From Flavobacteriales bacterium (lineage in GTDB: Bacteria > Bacteroidota > Bacteroidia > Flavobacteriales > PHOS-HE28): a stretch of DNA of 33,290 nucleotides. The notes beneath the pieces are model-generated. The model saw only the letters and a program-made list of their open reading frames with translations. It had not been told where the DNA came from and ran no database searches. The stretch covers positions 1 through 33,290 of the forward strand of contig SSGN01000139.1 of NCBI GenBank assembly GCA_008016945.1. Direction: 5' to 3'. Numbering within the stretch: position 1 is the first letter of the stretch; each line of letters begins with the position of its first letter. Shown piece after piece: positions 1 to 7,890 of this stretch. The translations under genes were made by a program, and so were the position numbers.

Positions 1-206
1 AGCAGGCGCTTCGCGGGACGGAGCTTCTTCGTGCCACGCAGGTGCGCCTTCGCGTCGTCCAATGCCTCCATCAGTTCAAGGGCGACCGTAGCTTTCTTGC
101 CGTCCTTCAAGATGTTAACCACTTCGATGAAATCGAGTTGGCTCAGCAGCTCATCAAAGAACTTCTTCTTGCGGGCGTCCTTCAGTTGTAGGATATACTG
201 TTCCAT
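1..206 (-). CDS. Partial small hypothetical protein, possibly antitoxin-like
   Basis: Reading leftwards from an ATG at 206, an open frame runs off the window edge, so only the first 68 residues are visible. It starts MEQYILQLKDARKKKFF, is rich in Lys, Leu and Asp/Glu, and has no signal peptide. The beginning (short beta-like strand, then Lys-rich helix) resembles small Bacteroidota proteins often found next to RelE/ParE-type toxins, but that is a resemblance from memory only and the partner gene would lie outside the window. It follows the T9SS gene at 277-2544 on the same strand after 70 bp. Alternative: an unrelated short orphan gene. Confidence 0.5.
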   Translation of the reverse strand, partial: MEQYILQLKDARKKKFFDELLSQLDFIEVVNILKDGKKATVALELMEALDDAKAHLRGTKKLRPAKRL

Positions 207-276
207 TTCCGCGAATATACAGGCGAACCGGGCCAGGATCAAGGCGCTGGAGGAGCGACTGACGGTGCTGAAGTGA

Positions 277-2544
277 TCAGCGCTTGAGGATCCGCGCGGT
301 ATCCGCTCCTGCACGGATCACATACGCACCGGGTGCGAGTGAACGAATGTCCAGCTGATAACCGTTCGTGGTACGTGTGAACGGCACCTCCGTCATACGC
401 CCATCGGATCCGATCAGTTGGAACGAGGTGGCCGATCCGGGAGGCAAGGTGACGTTGATGTGATCGTGCGCCGGGTTCGGGCTGATGCCTATGCGATCTG
501 CATGGCCTTCCGAAACCGAGGTACTGAACTCCGCCACCAGTACGCTCGGCTCGGTGATCACCGGCTCATTGAGGTCGAAGAAGATGTTGGCGGTGTTCAG
601 CACGGTCGTACCGGGCATGAGCTGCTGGGAAGGCAGCACGGAGAAGCGCACCTGTCCATGGCTTTCGGGCTCGTTGGACGTGCTGTCCGGGAGGTTGATC
701 GCGTCGAAGATGAAGTGTAGAACACCGTTGTTCAGGAACCATGTGTACGGGTGGCTGCTATCCATGACCTCCACGCTGTGCCATTGGAGATCCGCAGGCA
801 ACGTGTCGGTGATCACCACGCGCTCGGCCATATAGGTGCCCGTGTTCTGGAAGCGGATGGTGTAGGTCACACGCGTTCCATCCTGCACCTCTTCCGGGCT
901 CAGGACCGAGGGCTGCACCTGCTTGTCGTTCGGGTCGAAGCTGCCTACTGTTATCTGCTCGTACACGAGCGTATTGTTGTCCAGGTACGCTTCGATATCA
1001 TCGCTTACGACTTGTGCCGAATGGACGAGCACAGTGCCCAATGGGACACTTGTCGTTGTGGTCAGTGTAACGGATACGGTGAACTGTTGTCCTGGGGCGA
1101 GCACACCTGTGTTCCACGTAGCGCTGTTGCCTGTCTGGTCAAGTGGTGCCGTGCTGGCACCCAGCCACTGGTCCGCCGGATCGAACTGCAGACTGACCGT
1201 TCCACTGGTCAATTGCGTGCCGACGTTCCGTGCCTTCAGTACCAGCTTGTGCGTGAAACCGGGCCGTGGGGGAGCTCCCACATTGTATAGGTACATCTCC
1301 AGATCCACTACGCCCGGCGTCACCTGGAAACCGATGTGGTTGAGGCTGTCGATCTCCAACGGTTGGGTGATGCTCACCTGGTGGGCGGGTGTGGTCTGCG
1401 ACAACCATGGTAGCGCGCCACCGGTCACGATGTGTTCACCCAGGTCAAGCGGCAGGAAGTAATGCCCCGAACTGTTGATACCTGCCAGGTTGCTGCCCCC
1501 GGCCTCCACCACCCAGCCCGCAGTGATCGGCGGTTCACCGCTGTCCCACACCCCGTCTCCATTGCTATCCATGAAGAGCGTACCGGTGGCGCCGGACATG
1601 GTGGGGCAGGCGCTGTTGATGATGTTGCAGAGGGGTTTGGATGCGGCGTTGCCGGAGGCGAGGAAGGGCGGCAGGTTGGGAATGCACGCCAGCCCCGTCG
1701 CCACGTTCCACGAGGTCACCGAGGGCGGCACATAGGGATAGCAGGCCGTATTGGTGCCGGCCGTATTGATCACCTGCAGGGTGGGCGGGAAGGGCGGGAA
1801 CTCCTGCAGGGTGTCCCTGACCGTGCAGTGGAACTGCTCGAGGACCGGCGGGCCGGGCGGCAGTGAGGGATAAGGGTTGAGGCCGCCCACATCCAGGTAA
1901 CGCAGGCTGTCCGGCAGGGCAGGAATGGATGGTACCAGATTGCCGCGGATGTTGAGATGACGGAGCTCGTTCGGAAGCTCGGGGAAGTAGTCCAGGCGGT
2001 TGCGGTCCATCTTCAGCTCGCGCAGGGTGGACGGTATGCCGCGCAGGGTGTCCAGCAGGTTGGCGTAGAGGTCAAGGTATTCCAGATAGGGCGGTAGAGG
2101 AGGGACGGGTTGCAAGGTGGAAGGACCGTCCCAGTAGTAGTCGTGCATGGCACTGATATAGCGCGCAGAATCCGGCCAATGGTCGATGAAGTTGAGGTGT
2201 GGGATGTAGTCCATACGGAGGTCCCGGATCTTGTTGGGCAGGTTCTGCACTTGGTTGATCTCGCAGAACGAGATGTTGAGGGACTCCAGGTTCACGAAGT
2301 ACTCGATGCCTGCGATGTTGATCGGGTTCGGCGGTGTGCAGTTCACACAGTTGCTGCCAACGGTCATGGTGGTTCGGGCCAGCACATCGGGATGGTCCGT
2401 GATGAGCGTGTCGCCGTTCACAGCAGCGGGTACGATCTGTTCCAGCCAATCGCGGAACCGCCAATCAGGGATCACGAACTGGGACCACGCGGGAGCGATC
2501 ATGGCCCAAAGGGCGAACAGGGTGATGGTCCGGGCGATGGTCAT
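277..2544 (-). CDS. T9SS-secreted protein with LRRs, SdrD-like domain and DUF7619-like domain
   Basis: 755 residues. A signal peptide (about 1-21, ending AWSQ) is followed by a leucine-rich region (about 75-235) whose units read like LPxxLxxLxLxxNxL, the short 20-21-residue type seen in YopM/IpaH proteins. Around 322-380 is a Cys-poor SdrD B/SpaA-like beta domain (FMDSNGDGVWDSGE). Residues 534-676 form a DUF7619-like beta domain (FDPNDK ... YTIRFQNTGT ... NTANIFFDLNEPVITEPS). The last 69 residues (ISPNPAHD to ILKR) are a type A T9SS sorting domain, normally removed as the protein is anchored at or released from the cell surface. Function is likely adhesion or binding; no catalytic motif is visible. 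It is 40 bp downstream of the gene at 2585-4747 and shares its C-terminal architecture, so the two are probably co-transcribed paralogues. Confidence 0.9.
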   Translation of the reverse strand: MTIARTITLFALWAMIAPAWSQFVIPDWRFRDWLEQIVPAAVNGDTLITDHPDVLARTTMTVGSNCVNCTPPNPINIAGIEYFVNLESLNISFCEINQVQNLPNKIRDLRMDYIPHLNFIDHWPDSARYISAMHDYYWDGPSTLQPVPPLPPYLEYLDLYANLLDTLRGIPSTLRELKMDRNRLDYFPELPNELRHLNIRGNLVPSIPALPDSLRYLDVGGLNPYPSLPPGPPVLEQFHCTVRDTLQEFPPFPPTLQVINTAGTNTACYPYVPPSVTSWNVATGLACIPNLPPFLASGNAASKPLCNIINSACPTMSGATGTLFMDSNGDGVWDSGEPPITAGWVVEAGGSNLAGINSSGHYFLPLDLGEHIVTGGALPWLSQTTPAHQVSITQPLEIDSLNHIGFQVTPGVVDLEMYLYNVGAPPRPGFTHKLVLKARNVGTQLTSGTVSLQFDPADQWLGASTAPLDQTGNSATWNTGVLAPGQQFTVSVTLTTTTSVPLGTVLVHSAQVVSDDIEAYLDNNTLVYEQITVGSFDPNDKQVQPSVLSPEEVQDGTRVTYTIRFQNTGTYMAERVVITDTLPADLQWHSVEVMDSSHPYTWFLNNGVLHFIFDAINLPDSTSNEPESHGQVRFSVLPSQQLMPGTTVLNTANIFFDLNEPVITEPSVLVAEFSTSVSEGHADRIGISPNPAHDHINVTLPPGSATSFQLIGSDGRMTEVPFTRTTNGYQLDIRSLAPGAYVIRAGADTARILKR

Positions 2545-2584
2545 GGTCGGTTTCCGTTGGCCTTGTTGATGTGAACCGCCGGTA

Positions 2585-4747
2585 CTACCGGCTTATGACG
2601 AAGTTCGTATGGTGCATACGTTGGTCGATGTCGCGGACCTGTAGCACGTATAGGCCAGCGGAAAATGTTGATAGATCGAGGACCATGCGGTCGTTCGTGA
2701 TCGGAGTATTGACAACGGCCCTTCCGTCCACACCGATCACACGCAGGTTGCCACCGATCATGTTTTCCGTGAGGTGCCACACGGTAAGCTGGTCTGACGC
2801 CGGATTGGGAGCGATGCGGAGCTTCTGTGTATTCCGATCTTCGCTTCCCGTGCTGAACTCCGCCACCAGCACGCTCGGCTCGGTGATCACCGGCGGGTTG
2901 AAGTCGAAGTAGATGTTGGCGGTGTTCTCGATCAGGGTGCCAGCGGCGATGGTGTTCACCGGCTTCATGCGGTAGCTGATGAATCCCTGGCTGCCCAGCA
3001 GGTCGGAGGTGCTGTCCGGCAGGTCGATGTCGGCAAAGGTGAAGACCAGTTCGCGACCTTCACCGAAGGAAGGGGTGAACGGGTGCGATGCGCCGAGGAT
3101 CTCGATCGACGTGAGCTCGAGGTCGGTGTCGATCACATCGCGGATCACCACGGTCTCCGCTGCGGCTGTCCCGGTGTTCTGGAAACGAACGGTGTAGTCG
3201 ATGTGGTCGTCGGCGTCCAGGAAATAGTACTGGTCGCTGGCCCCGCTGCTGGTGCGACCCAGTTTGTCGTTGGGGTCGTAGCTGGCGGTGATGGTGACAT
3301 CGTGCAGCGCGGTATTGTTGGCGGTGTTGGCTTCGCTGATGGTGTTGGTCACCGTGACACCGTAGTTCAGCACGGTGCCGAGCAGACCGATGTCCGCCGG
3401 CACATTGGCGGTGAAGGAGTACGTGACGGCACCGTACGGCCCCAGGGCCGGCAGGCTCCACGCGGCATTGGACGGGTTCAGCAGGAGTGGATCATAAGAA
3501 AGTGTCACGTCCACCTGACCACTTGGGAATGCGGAATGGTTCACCACGGTCATCCACACCATTGTGCCGAAACCCGGCCGGGCACTCGTGCTGTTCAGCG
3601 TCACACTCAGGTCGTGGGGCACGGTGCTCAGGTTCGCGAAGTCTACCGTGTCCAGCGGAGTGGCATTGTCCAGCACGAAGGAAGCCGGACCCGATACCGG
3701 ACACACGGCCACTTCATCCGGCATCGTGGCCTGCTGGATGGTGTAGGCACCGAGGTCCAGGTTGCGTTGGTAGTGCCCATTCCCATCGGTGATGGCGTAC
3801 TGGTCGCCGGGCTCGATGGAGAGCACGCGGTAAGGCAGTCCGATGTCGAAGCCGTTGAAGACGCAGTCCGCATCGGCATCATGGTACATGCGTCCGGCAA
3901 TGCTGCCACACGGCCCTGGCAAGGAAGGAACCGTGAAGGTCGAGGTCTCCGTGCAATAGACCCACCAGCCATCGCCCGTGCCCATGCCCAAGGGGTCCGA
4001 GGGATCCCACAGCCCCACATTGTACTCCCCGGCAGGCAACCCGCCGATCGTATACGGCCCCACATTGAACGCATACACATTGTCGAACGTGGCGTTGTGA
4101 ACGCGGTACCACGCCTGGCCATAATTGGGCCCCACCGTCACCGATCCATTGGCCTGCCCGCCGCATGCCGGCACCGCGGTCAGGATCAGGGGCCCCGGGC
4201 TGAGCGGATACGAGGTGCCGTAGGCCACGAAGGAGACCTGACATCCGATCGCATCGGTTATCGTGATCCCCGTTCCGTCAGCGCATATCCCGCCGATCGT
4301 GGTGGCGCCGTTCTGGCTCCCTCCGGTGATCACACTGTAGGAGTATGGAGGCACTCCGCCCAGGGAGGATTCCATCACCTGTATCGTCGCTCCGCACGGG
4401 TTATCGCAACCCGGGAGGATCTGCCCATATTGCGGCTCGTTCAGGCCACCGGGAGGCATCACCTCCCCGGAGGCCTGAACGGTGGTTCCCTGGCTATCGG
4501 TAACGGTTACCGTGTACACACCTGGGAAAAGCTCGCTGATGGTGGCTGTACCTTGCCCCGAAGGGTTTCCTGGAGACCAGGAGAAATCATATGGCGGAAG
4601 GCCACCAGTCACATTGGCGGACATGTTGCCGTAGGGATAGGTGCAATTGCCGGAGTTGACGGAGATGGTAACCGCCAAGTCGGCGTAGGCTTGGAGAGAG
4701 CCCAGCAACAGGAACAAGGAAAGCGCTCGGAAGTAGAAACGTTTCAT
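2585..4747 (-). CDS. T9SS-secreted SprB-repeat / DUF7619-like surface protein
   Basis: 720 residues when started at ATG 4747 (MKRFYFRALSLFLLLG), which gives a clean signal peptide; a longer frame to 4936 would bury it behind 63 residues of non-secretory sequence. Residues about 25-95 hold a SprB-like repeat (GGLPPYDFSWS ... PGVYTVTVTDSQG), followed by a second, less regular one (GGVPPYSYSVITGG). About 295-350 is a Cna B/SdrD-like domain (GRMYHDADADCVFNG). About 500-640 is the DUF7619-like domain (ASYDPNDKLGRT ... IRFQNTG). The last ~75 residues are a type A T9SS sorting domain (IAPNPASDQLTV). It is likely a surface or secreted adhesin-like protein with no visible enzyme motif. It stands in tandem with similar genes on both sides and is very similar in layout to the protein at 5369-7552. 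Confidence 0.9.
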   Translation of the reverse strand: MKRFYFRALSLFLLLGSLQAYADLAVTISVNSGNCTYPYGNMSANVTGGLPPYDFSWSPGNPSGQGTATISELFPGVYTVTVTDSQGTTVQASGEVMPPGGLNEPQYGQILPGCDNPCGATIQVMESSLGGVPPYSYSVITGGSQNGATTIGGICADGTGITITDAIGCQVSFVAYGTSYPLSPGPLILTAVPACGGQANGSVTVGPNYGQAWYRVHNATFDNVYAFNVGPYTIGGLPAGEYNVGLWDPSDPLGMGTGDGWWVYCTETSTFTVPSLPGPCGSIAGRMYHDADADCVFNGFDIGLPYRVLSIEPGDQYAITDGNGHYQRNLDLGAYTIQQATMPDEVAVCPVSGPASFVLDNATPLDTVDFANLSTVPHDLSVTLNSTSARPGFGTMVWMTVVNHSAFPSGQVDVTLSYDPLLLNPSNAAWSLPALGPYGAVTYSFTANVPADIGLLGTVLNYGVTVTNTISEANTANNTALHDVTITASYDPNDKLGRTSSGASDQYYFLDADDHIDYTVRFQNTGTAAAETVVIRDVIDTDLELTSIEILGASHPFTPSFGEGRELVFTFADIDLPDSTSDLLGSQGFISYRMKPVNTIAAGTLIENTANIYFDFNPPVITEPSVLVAEFSTGSEDRNTQKLRIAPNPASDQLTVWHLTENMIGGNLRVIGVDGRAVVNTPITNDRMVLDLSTFSAGLYVLQVRDIDQRMHHTNFVISR

Positions 4748-4936
4748 AGTGGGTGGTGTTGTTGAATAGACGTTCCCTGATCCCCAGGTTGCTTGGTCCG
4801 AGGGAGTTGCGGAAACAAACTTCTGTTGCTGGCCTGTGTCCAGTTCATGGAGGTGGGCTTCCCAGCCTGTTGGCCAGTCAAGGTCGGTGCGCACAACCAG
4901 GCTGGCACCTCGTTTCTTCGAGCGGCATGGATGCAT

Positions 4937-5040
4937 TCGCTACATCGCGCAGCCTCATATGCGCCTCGATGGAGATCGGATCGAACGCCGTGCGCCTGGT
5001 GGTGGGCGGGGTGGTCGAGCGCGAGGACCATCCGGTGATC
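4937..5040 (+). pseudogene. Duplicated 5' fragment of the ppx/gppA gene
   Basis: Translated on the plus strand this stretch reads SLICASMEIGSNAVRLVV followed by GGVVEREDHPVIV, a clear match to the N-terminus of the intact Ppx/GppA gene (DLTYAAIDIGSNAVRLLVAE, VIEREDHPVIK). Bases 5015-5040 are identical to 7964-7989. The match stops abruptly at 5040, where SprB-type sequence on the opposite strand begins. The fragment therefore lacks everything after about residue 30 of the parent and cannot be functional. It probably came from a tandem duplication of a T9SS gene plus the start of ppx. Confidence 0.75.
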
Positions 5041-5366
5041 GTCATCGTGGTGGCCCCCGTGTTCCACACATAGGTATATGGCGACAGGCCCCCGATACTG
5101 GGCACGACCACTTGGTCGCTCACCGGTGTGCCCACGTCGTCGGTGACTGAGAGGGTGTAGGTGCCGCCCGGTATACCGCTCAAATTTTGGGTGGTGGCGC
5201 CGTTGGACCAGGAGAAGGAGTACGGCGGTACACCGCCTCCGACCTGAACGAACACACTTTCGTTGCTGTTCCCACAGGATTCCGGGATCACACTCACGAC
5301 CTGGATGAACATGCCGTACCCCGGGCAGAACAGGAGTGCGGTGATGAGCGTGAGGAGTGTTCGCAA
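5041..5366 (-). pseudogene. Truncated SprB-repeat protein (5' part only)
   Basis: ATG at 5366 starts a signal peptide (MRTLLTLITALLFCPGYG) and a SprB repeat (GGVPPYSFSWSNGATTQNLS ... GGTYTLSVTD), then a second repeat begins (GGLSPYTYVWNTGATT) and breaks off. From about residue 108 the frame reads the complementary strand of the ppx fragment and stops at 4878, so the ~50 terminal residues are not protein-like and no T9SS sorting domain remains. If translated, the product would be exported but not processed by T9SS. It lies only 2 bp downstream of the stop of the gene at 5369-7552, so it could still be transcribed. Confidence 0.7.
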
Positions 5367-5368
5367 GG

Positions 5369-7552
5369 CTATTGTTTGATGAAGCGTTGGCGTGCTTCTT
5401 GTCCATTGTCCAAGGTGGCCGTAAGTATATAGACCCCGGCTCGCAACCGATCCACCTTCAGATCGACGGATGTGCTGTTCATCTGCTGTGCGATCACGAC
5501 CCTGCCATCCGCGGCAATGACGCGCACTGAGGTGATACCGACAGGCGCTGTCACGCGAAGCCGATCGTTCACCGGCACCGGCGAGAGTGTGATACCACCA
5601 CCGTGGTCATCGCTCACCCCCGTGCTGAACTCCGCCACCAGCACACTCGGCTCGGTGATCACCGGCGGGTTGAAGTCGAAGAAGATGTTGGCGATGTTCT
5701 CGATCTCGGTACCCGGAAGAACGGGCAGCATTGGTCGGATGCGGAATTTCACCAGGCCATGGCTCGCGCCTTCATTCGTTCCGCTGTCGGGCAACAGGAT
5801 ATCGGCGAATGTCCATTCCAACGTGCGGTCGGGTTTGATGGCCAGCGCGAATGGATGTGATGCTACACCTTGCTGGAATGTGGAGAGGTTGAACAAGGTG
5901 CTAAGCGTATCGGTCAACACCACCGTGAATGCCGTATCGGTGCCGGTGTTCTGGAAACGGATGGTGTAGTCGATCCATTCATCTTCGTTGATCAGGAATT
6001 GGTCGCTGCTGCCGCTGGCATCGGTGCGCGCTGTCTTTTCGTTAGGGTCATAGCTTCCGGTCACCACATCGTTGCTAACGGCGGAATTGTTGGTCAGTGA
6101 GGCCTCCGCCAGTGTGTTCTGCGCAACAAGCGTTGACGAGAGGTCGGTGCCCAAGGGTGTAGCCACAGGCACTTGCACGAAGACGCTGAATTGCTGGCTC
6201 TGCAAGGCTGTAAGGAGTGATAGCTGCCACGTGAGGGTATTGCCCGTAACACTGGTCGGGGAAGGTGTCGCGCTGAGGTAGGTCAACGCATCGTCGATCG
6301 TGAAGGTGATGGTGACAGGCCCGCTCACCTGTGGGGAGAGGTTCCGCACACGACCATGGAAAGACCCCGTGAAGCCGGGCCGCATGAAGCTGGACGATAG
6401 GTCGGTCGCAAGGTCAAGCGGTACCGTGCTTCTGTTGGCCATATCGATCACGCTTTGGTTGGCCGAGATGGTGAATGGTACCAACGCGGCGGCTGGGCAG
6501 AGCTGGATCAAGGAGGGGTCCGACTGTTGAATGGTGTAGCTGCCATCGGCGAGGTCGATCGCGTAGTTCCCATTATCATCGGTCACGGTGTAGAGCGGCC
6601 CGGGTAGCACCTGAAGGATCTGGTAAGGAACGCCCACTTCGGCCACATCCTGCGCACAATCCTCATCGTTGTCGATGTAAGCACGCCCACTCAGCGCTCC
6701 ACAGTCCGGTCCCAGGTCGGGGATGGTGAAGGCGATCCGGTCAAAGGGTACACCCTCACACGACCAGGCCATGTATTGCCCGAAGGGATCCCAGTCGCGT
6801 ACGAACTCGTAGTCGCCCGGTGCGAGGTTCGTAAGGGTGATGGTGTTGCCCACTTGGTCACCACCGTTCACGCTATTCTGATTGGCGTCGATCACGGTCC
6901 ATCGCGGAGCTTGCCAGAAGCTTCCATCATTGATATTGGAGATGGTGGCCTTTCCACCGCTGCCATTGGTACACGAGCCCTGGATGTTGCTCACCAGCAT
7001 GTTCGGCCCGCCGTAGATCTGCGGTGCCACGATCGGTTGGGTAACCGTCCCGGTGCAACCATTGGCGTCCGTTACCATGATCTCGACCGTTGATCCAGGC
7101 GGTGTACCGAAGAAGACGAAATAGGGGTCTCCTTGTGGATCGTAGCCATCGGCAGGAGGTGAATACGTGTATGGAGGAGTCCCGTTCATACCGTACTCGA
7201 TCACCTGCACTTCTCCGCTCATGGACCCGGTGCAACTGGCGTGTCCATCTTGTGCGCTGTAGGCACTGCCTTCCACCGGAGCGTTCAGCACGGTCCAATT
7301 CCCGGTGGCTTGTTCGCTGTTGGCATCGGTCACCGTAACACTGTAGGTCCCTGGTAGAAGTCCGGTGGGATCCTCAGCGGTGGAGCCATTGCTCCAAGCG
7401 AACTGGTAAGGTTGTGTTCCGCCGGAAACATAGATGTCGATCGCCCCATTGGCCGCACCGCAGGCGGAATTCCGGATCGTGGATGCCTCCACTTGCATGG
7501 CAGAAGCGGTCCAGCCGGAAAGGAGCAGAACAAGGGTACAGATGTGTCTCAT
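5369..7552 (-). CDS. T9SS-secreted SprB-repeat / DUF7619-like surface protein
   Basis: 727 residues, ATG at 7552. Signal peptide about 1-18 (MRHICTLVLLLSGWTASA). A SprB repeat follows (GGTQPYQFAWSNGSTAEDPT ... PGTYSVTVTDANS), then two further irregular beta units including TVEIMVTDANGCTGTV. About residues 290-350 form a Cna B/SdrD-like domain (GRAYIDNDEDCAQD). About 505-645 is the DUF7619-like domain (GSYDPNEKTARTD ... YTIRFQNTGTDT ... FFDFNPPVITEPS). The last ~70 residues are a type A T9SS sorting domain (LSPVPVNDRLRV), ending RFIKQ. It is the first gene of the leftward T9SS cluster and diverges from ppx. No catalytic motif is visible; a surface adhesin-like role is inferred. Confidence 0.9.
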   Translation of the reverse strand: MRHICTLVLLLSGWTASAMQVEASTIRNSACGAANGAIDIYVSGGTQPYQFAWSNGSTAEDPTGLLPGTYSVTVTDANSEQATGNWTVLNAPVEGSAYSAQDGHASCTGSMSGEVQVIEYGMNGTPPYTYSPPADGYDPQGDPYFVFFGTPPGSTVEIMVTDANGCTGTVTQPIVAPQIYGGPNMLVSNIQGSCTNGSGGKATISNINDGSFWQAPRWTVIDANQNSVNGGDQVGNTITLTNLAPGDYEFVRDWDPFGQYMAWSCEGVPFDRIAFTIPDLGPDCGALSGRAYIDNDEDCAQDVAEVGVPYQILQVLPGPLYTVTDDNGNYAIDLADGSYTIQQSDPSLIQLCPAAALVPFTISANQSVIDMANRSTVPLDLATDLSSSFMRPGFTGSFHGRVRNLSPQVSGPVTITFTIDDALTYLSATPSPTSVTGNTLTWQLSLLTALQSQQFSVFVQVPVATPLGTDLSSTLVAQNTLAEASLTNNSAVSNDVVTGSYDPNEKTARTDASGSSDQFLINEDEWIDYTIRFQNTGTDTAFTVVLTDTLSTLFNLSTFQQGVASHPFALAIKPDRTLEWTFADILLPDSGTNEGASHGLVKFRIRPMLPVLPGTEIENIANIFFDFNPPVITEPSVLVAEFSTGVSDDHGGGITLSPVPVNDRLRVTAPVGITSVRVIAADGRVVIAQQMNSTSVDLKVDRLRAGVYILTATLDNGQEARQRFIKQ

Positions 7553-7638
7553 TCAGCGAGGGTTGGTTGGTGGGATCGTTGCGACAGTCCGGCGCTCAGA
7601 AGACGTTACCAGTTGAAAGGGATGCCTGAAGATAAGCA

Positions 7639-7681
7639 TTCAAGAACAGCGGTAAGTGGCTTGCCGCGTGATGTTCTTGAA
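7639..7681. other. Strong two-part stem-loop in the gap before ppx
   Basis: This lies in the 338 bp gap (7553-7890) between two divergent genes, in which I see no gene. An outer 10-bp perfect stem (TTCAAGAACA at 7639-7648 with TGTTCTTGAA at 7672-7681) encloses an inner 8-bp stem (GCGGTAAG at 7649-7656 with CTTGCCGC at 7660-7667, one T-G pair) and a 3-base loop, with a 4-base bulge GTGA. A 10-bp palindrome, GGTTCGAACC, follows at 7691-7700. It has no T-run, so it is not an ordinary terminator; it may be a leader structure, a protein-binding site or a relic of a repeat. Confidence 0.6.
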
Positions 7682-7878
7682 GCCTTGGTCGGTTCGAACC
7701 CGGAGAACATGGACTGGTTGGTATCCTGGTCGGAACCGCAATACCGGCGACGGTCGTACGATCAGCAGACGAAGGGGTCACGAAGGGTTGCCCGTAGCGT
7801 TACTAGGTTGAAGGCTCCGGATGTGGTGTGGCTCTTTCGGCCCGAGCTATCCGAGCTACCGCTGTGACCAACGGGTGA

Positions 7879-7886
7879 TACCTTCG
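7879..7886 (+). promoter_or_regulatory. Putative -7 promoter box of ppx
   Basis: TACCTTCG matches the Bacteroidota -7 consensus TAnnTTTG with one change. It ends 4 bases before the proposed ATC start at 7891. The same spacing is found before icmF (32359), the serine hydrolase (24292) and the small gene at 28898. I did not find a convincing -33 element. Confidence 0.5.
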
Positions 7887-7890
7887 CCAC

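Noticed and set aside
3083..4765. 560-residue open frame on the plus strand
   Set aside because: Antisense to the SprB/DUF7619-like gene, with low-complexity His/Arg/Gly content and no recognisable motif.
4748..4936. Longer N-terminus for the SprB protein at 2585-4747
   Set aside because: It would put 63 charged residues before the signal peptide and extends into the ppx-fragment region.
7691..7700. GGTTCGAACC resembling a tRNA T-loop
   Set aside because: No matching acceptor, D or anticodon arms in the surrounding 80 bases; it is only a palindrome.
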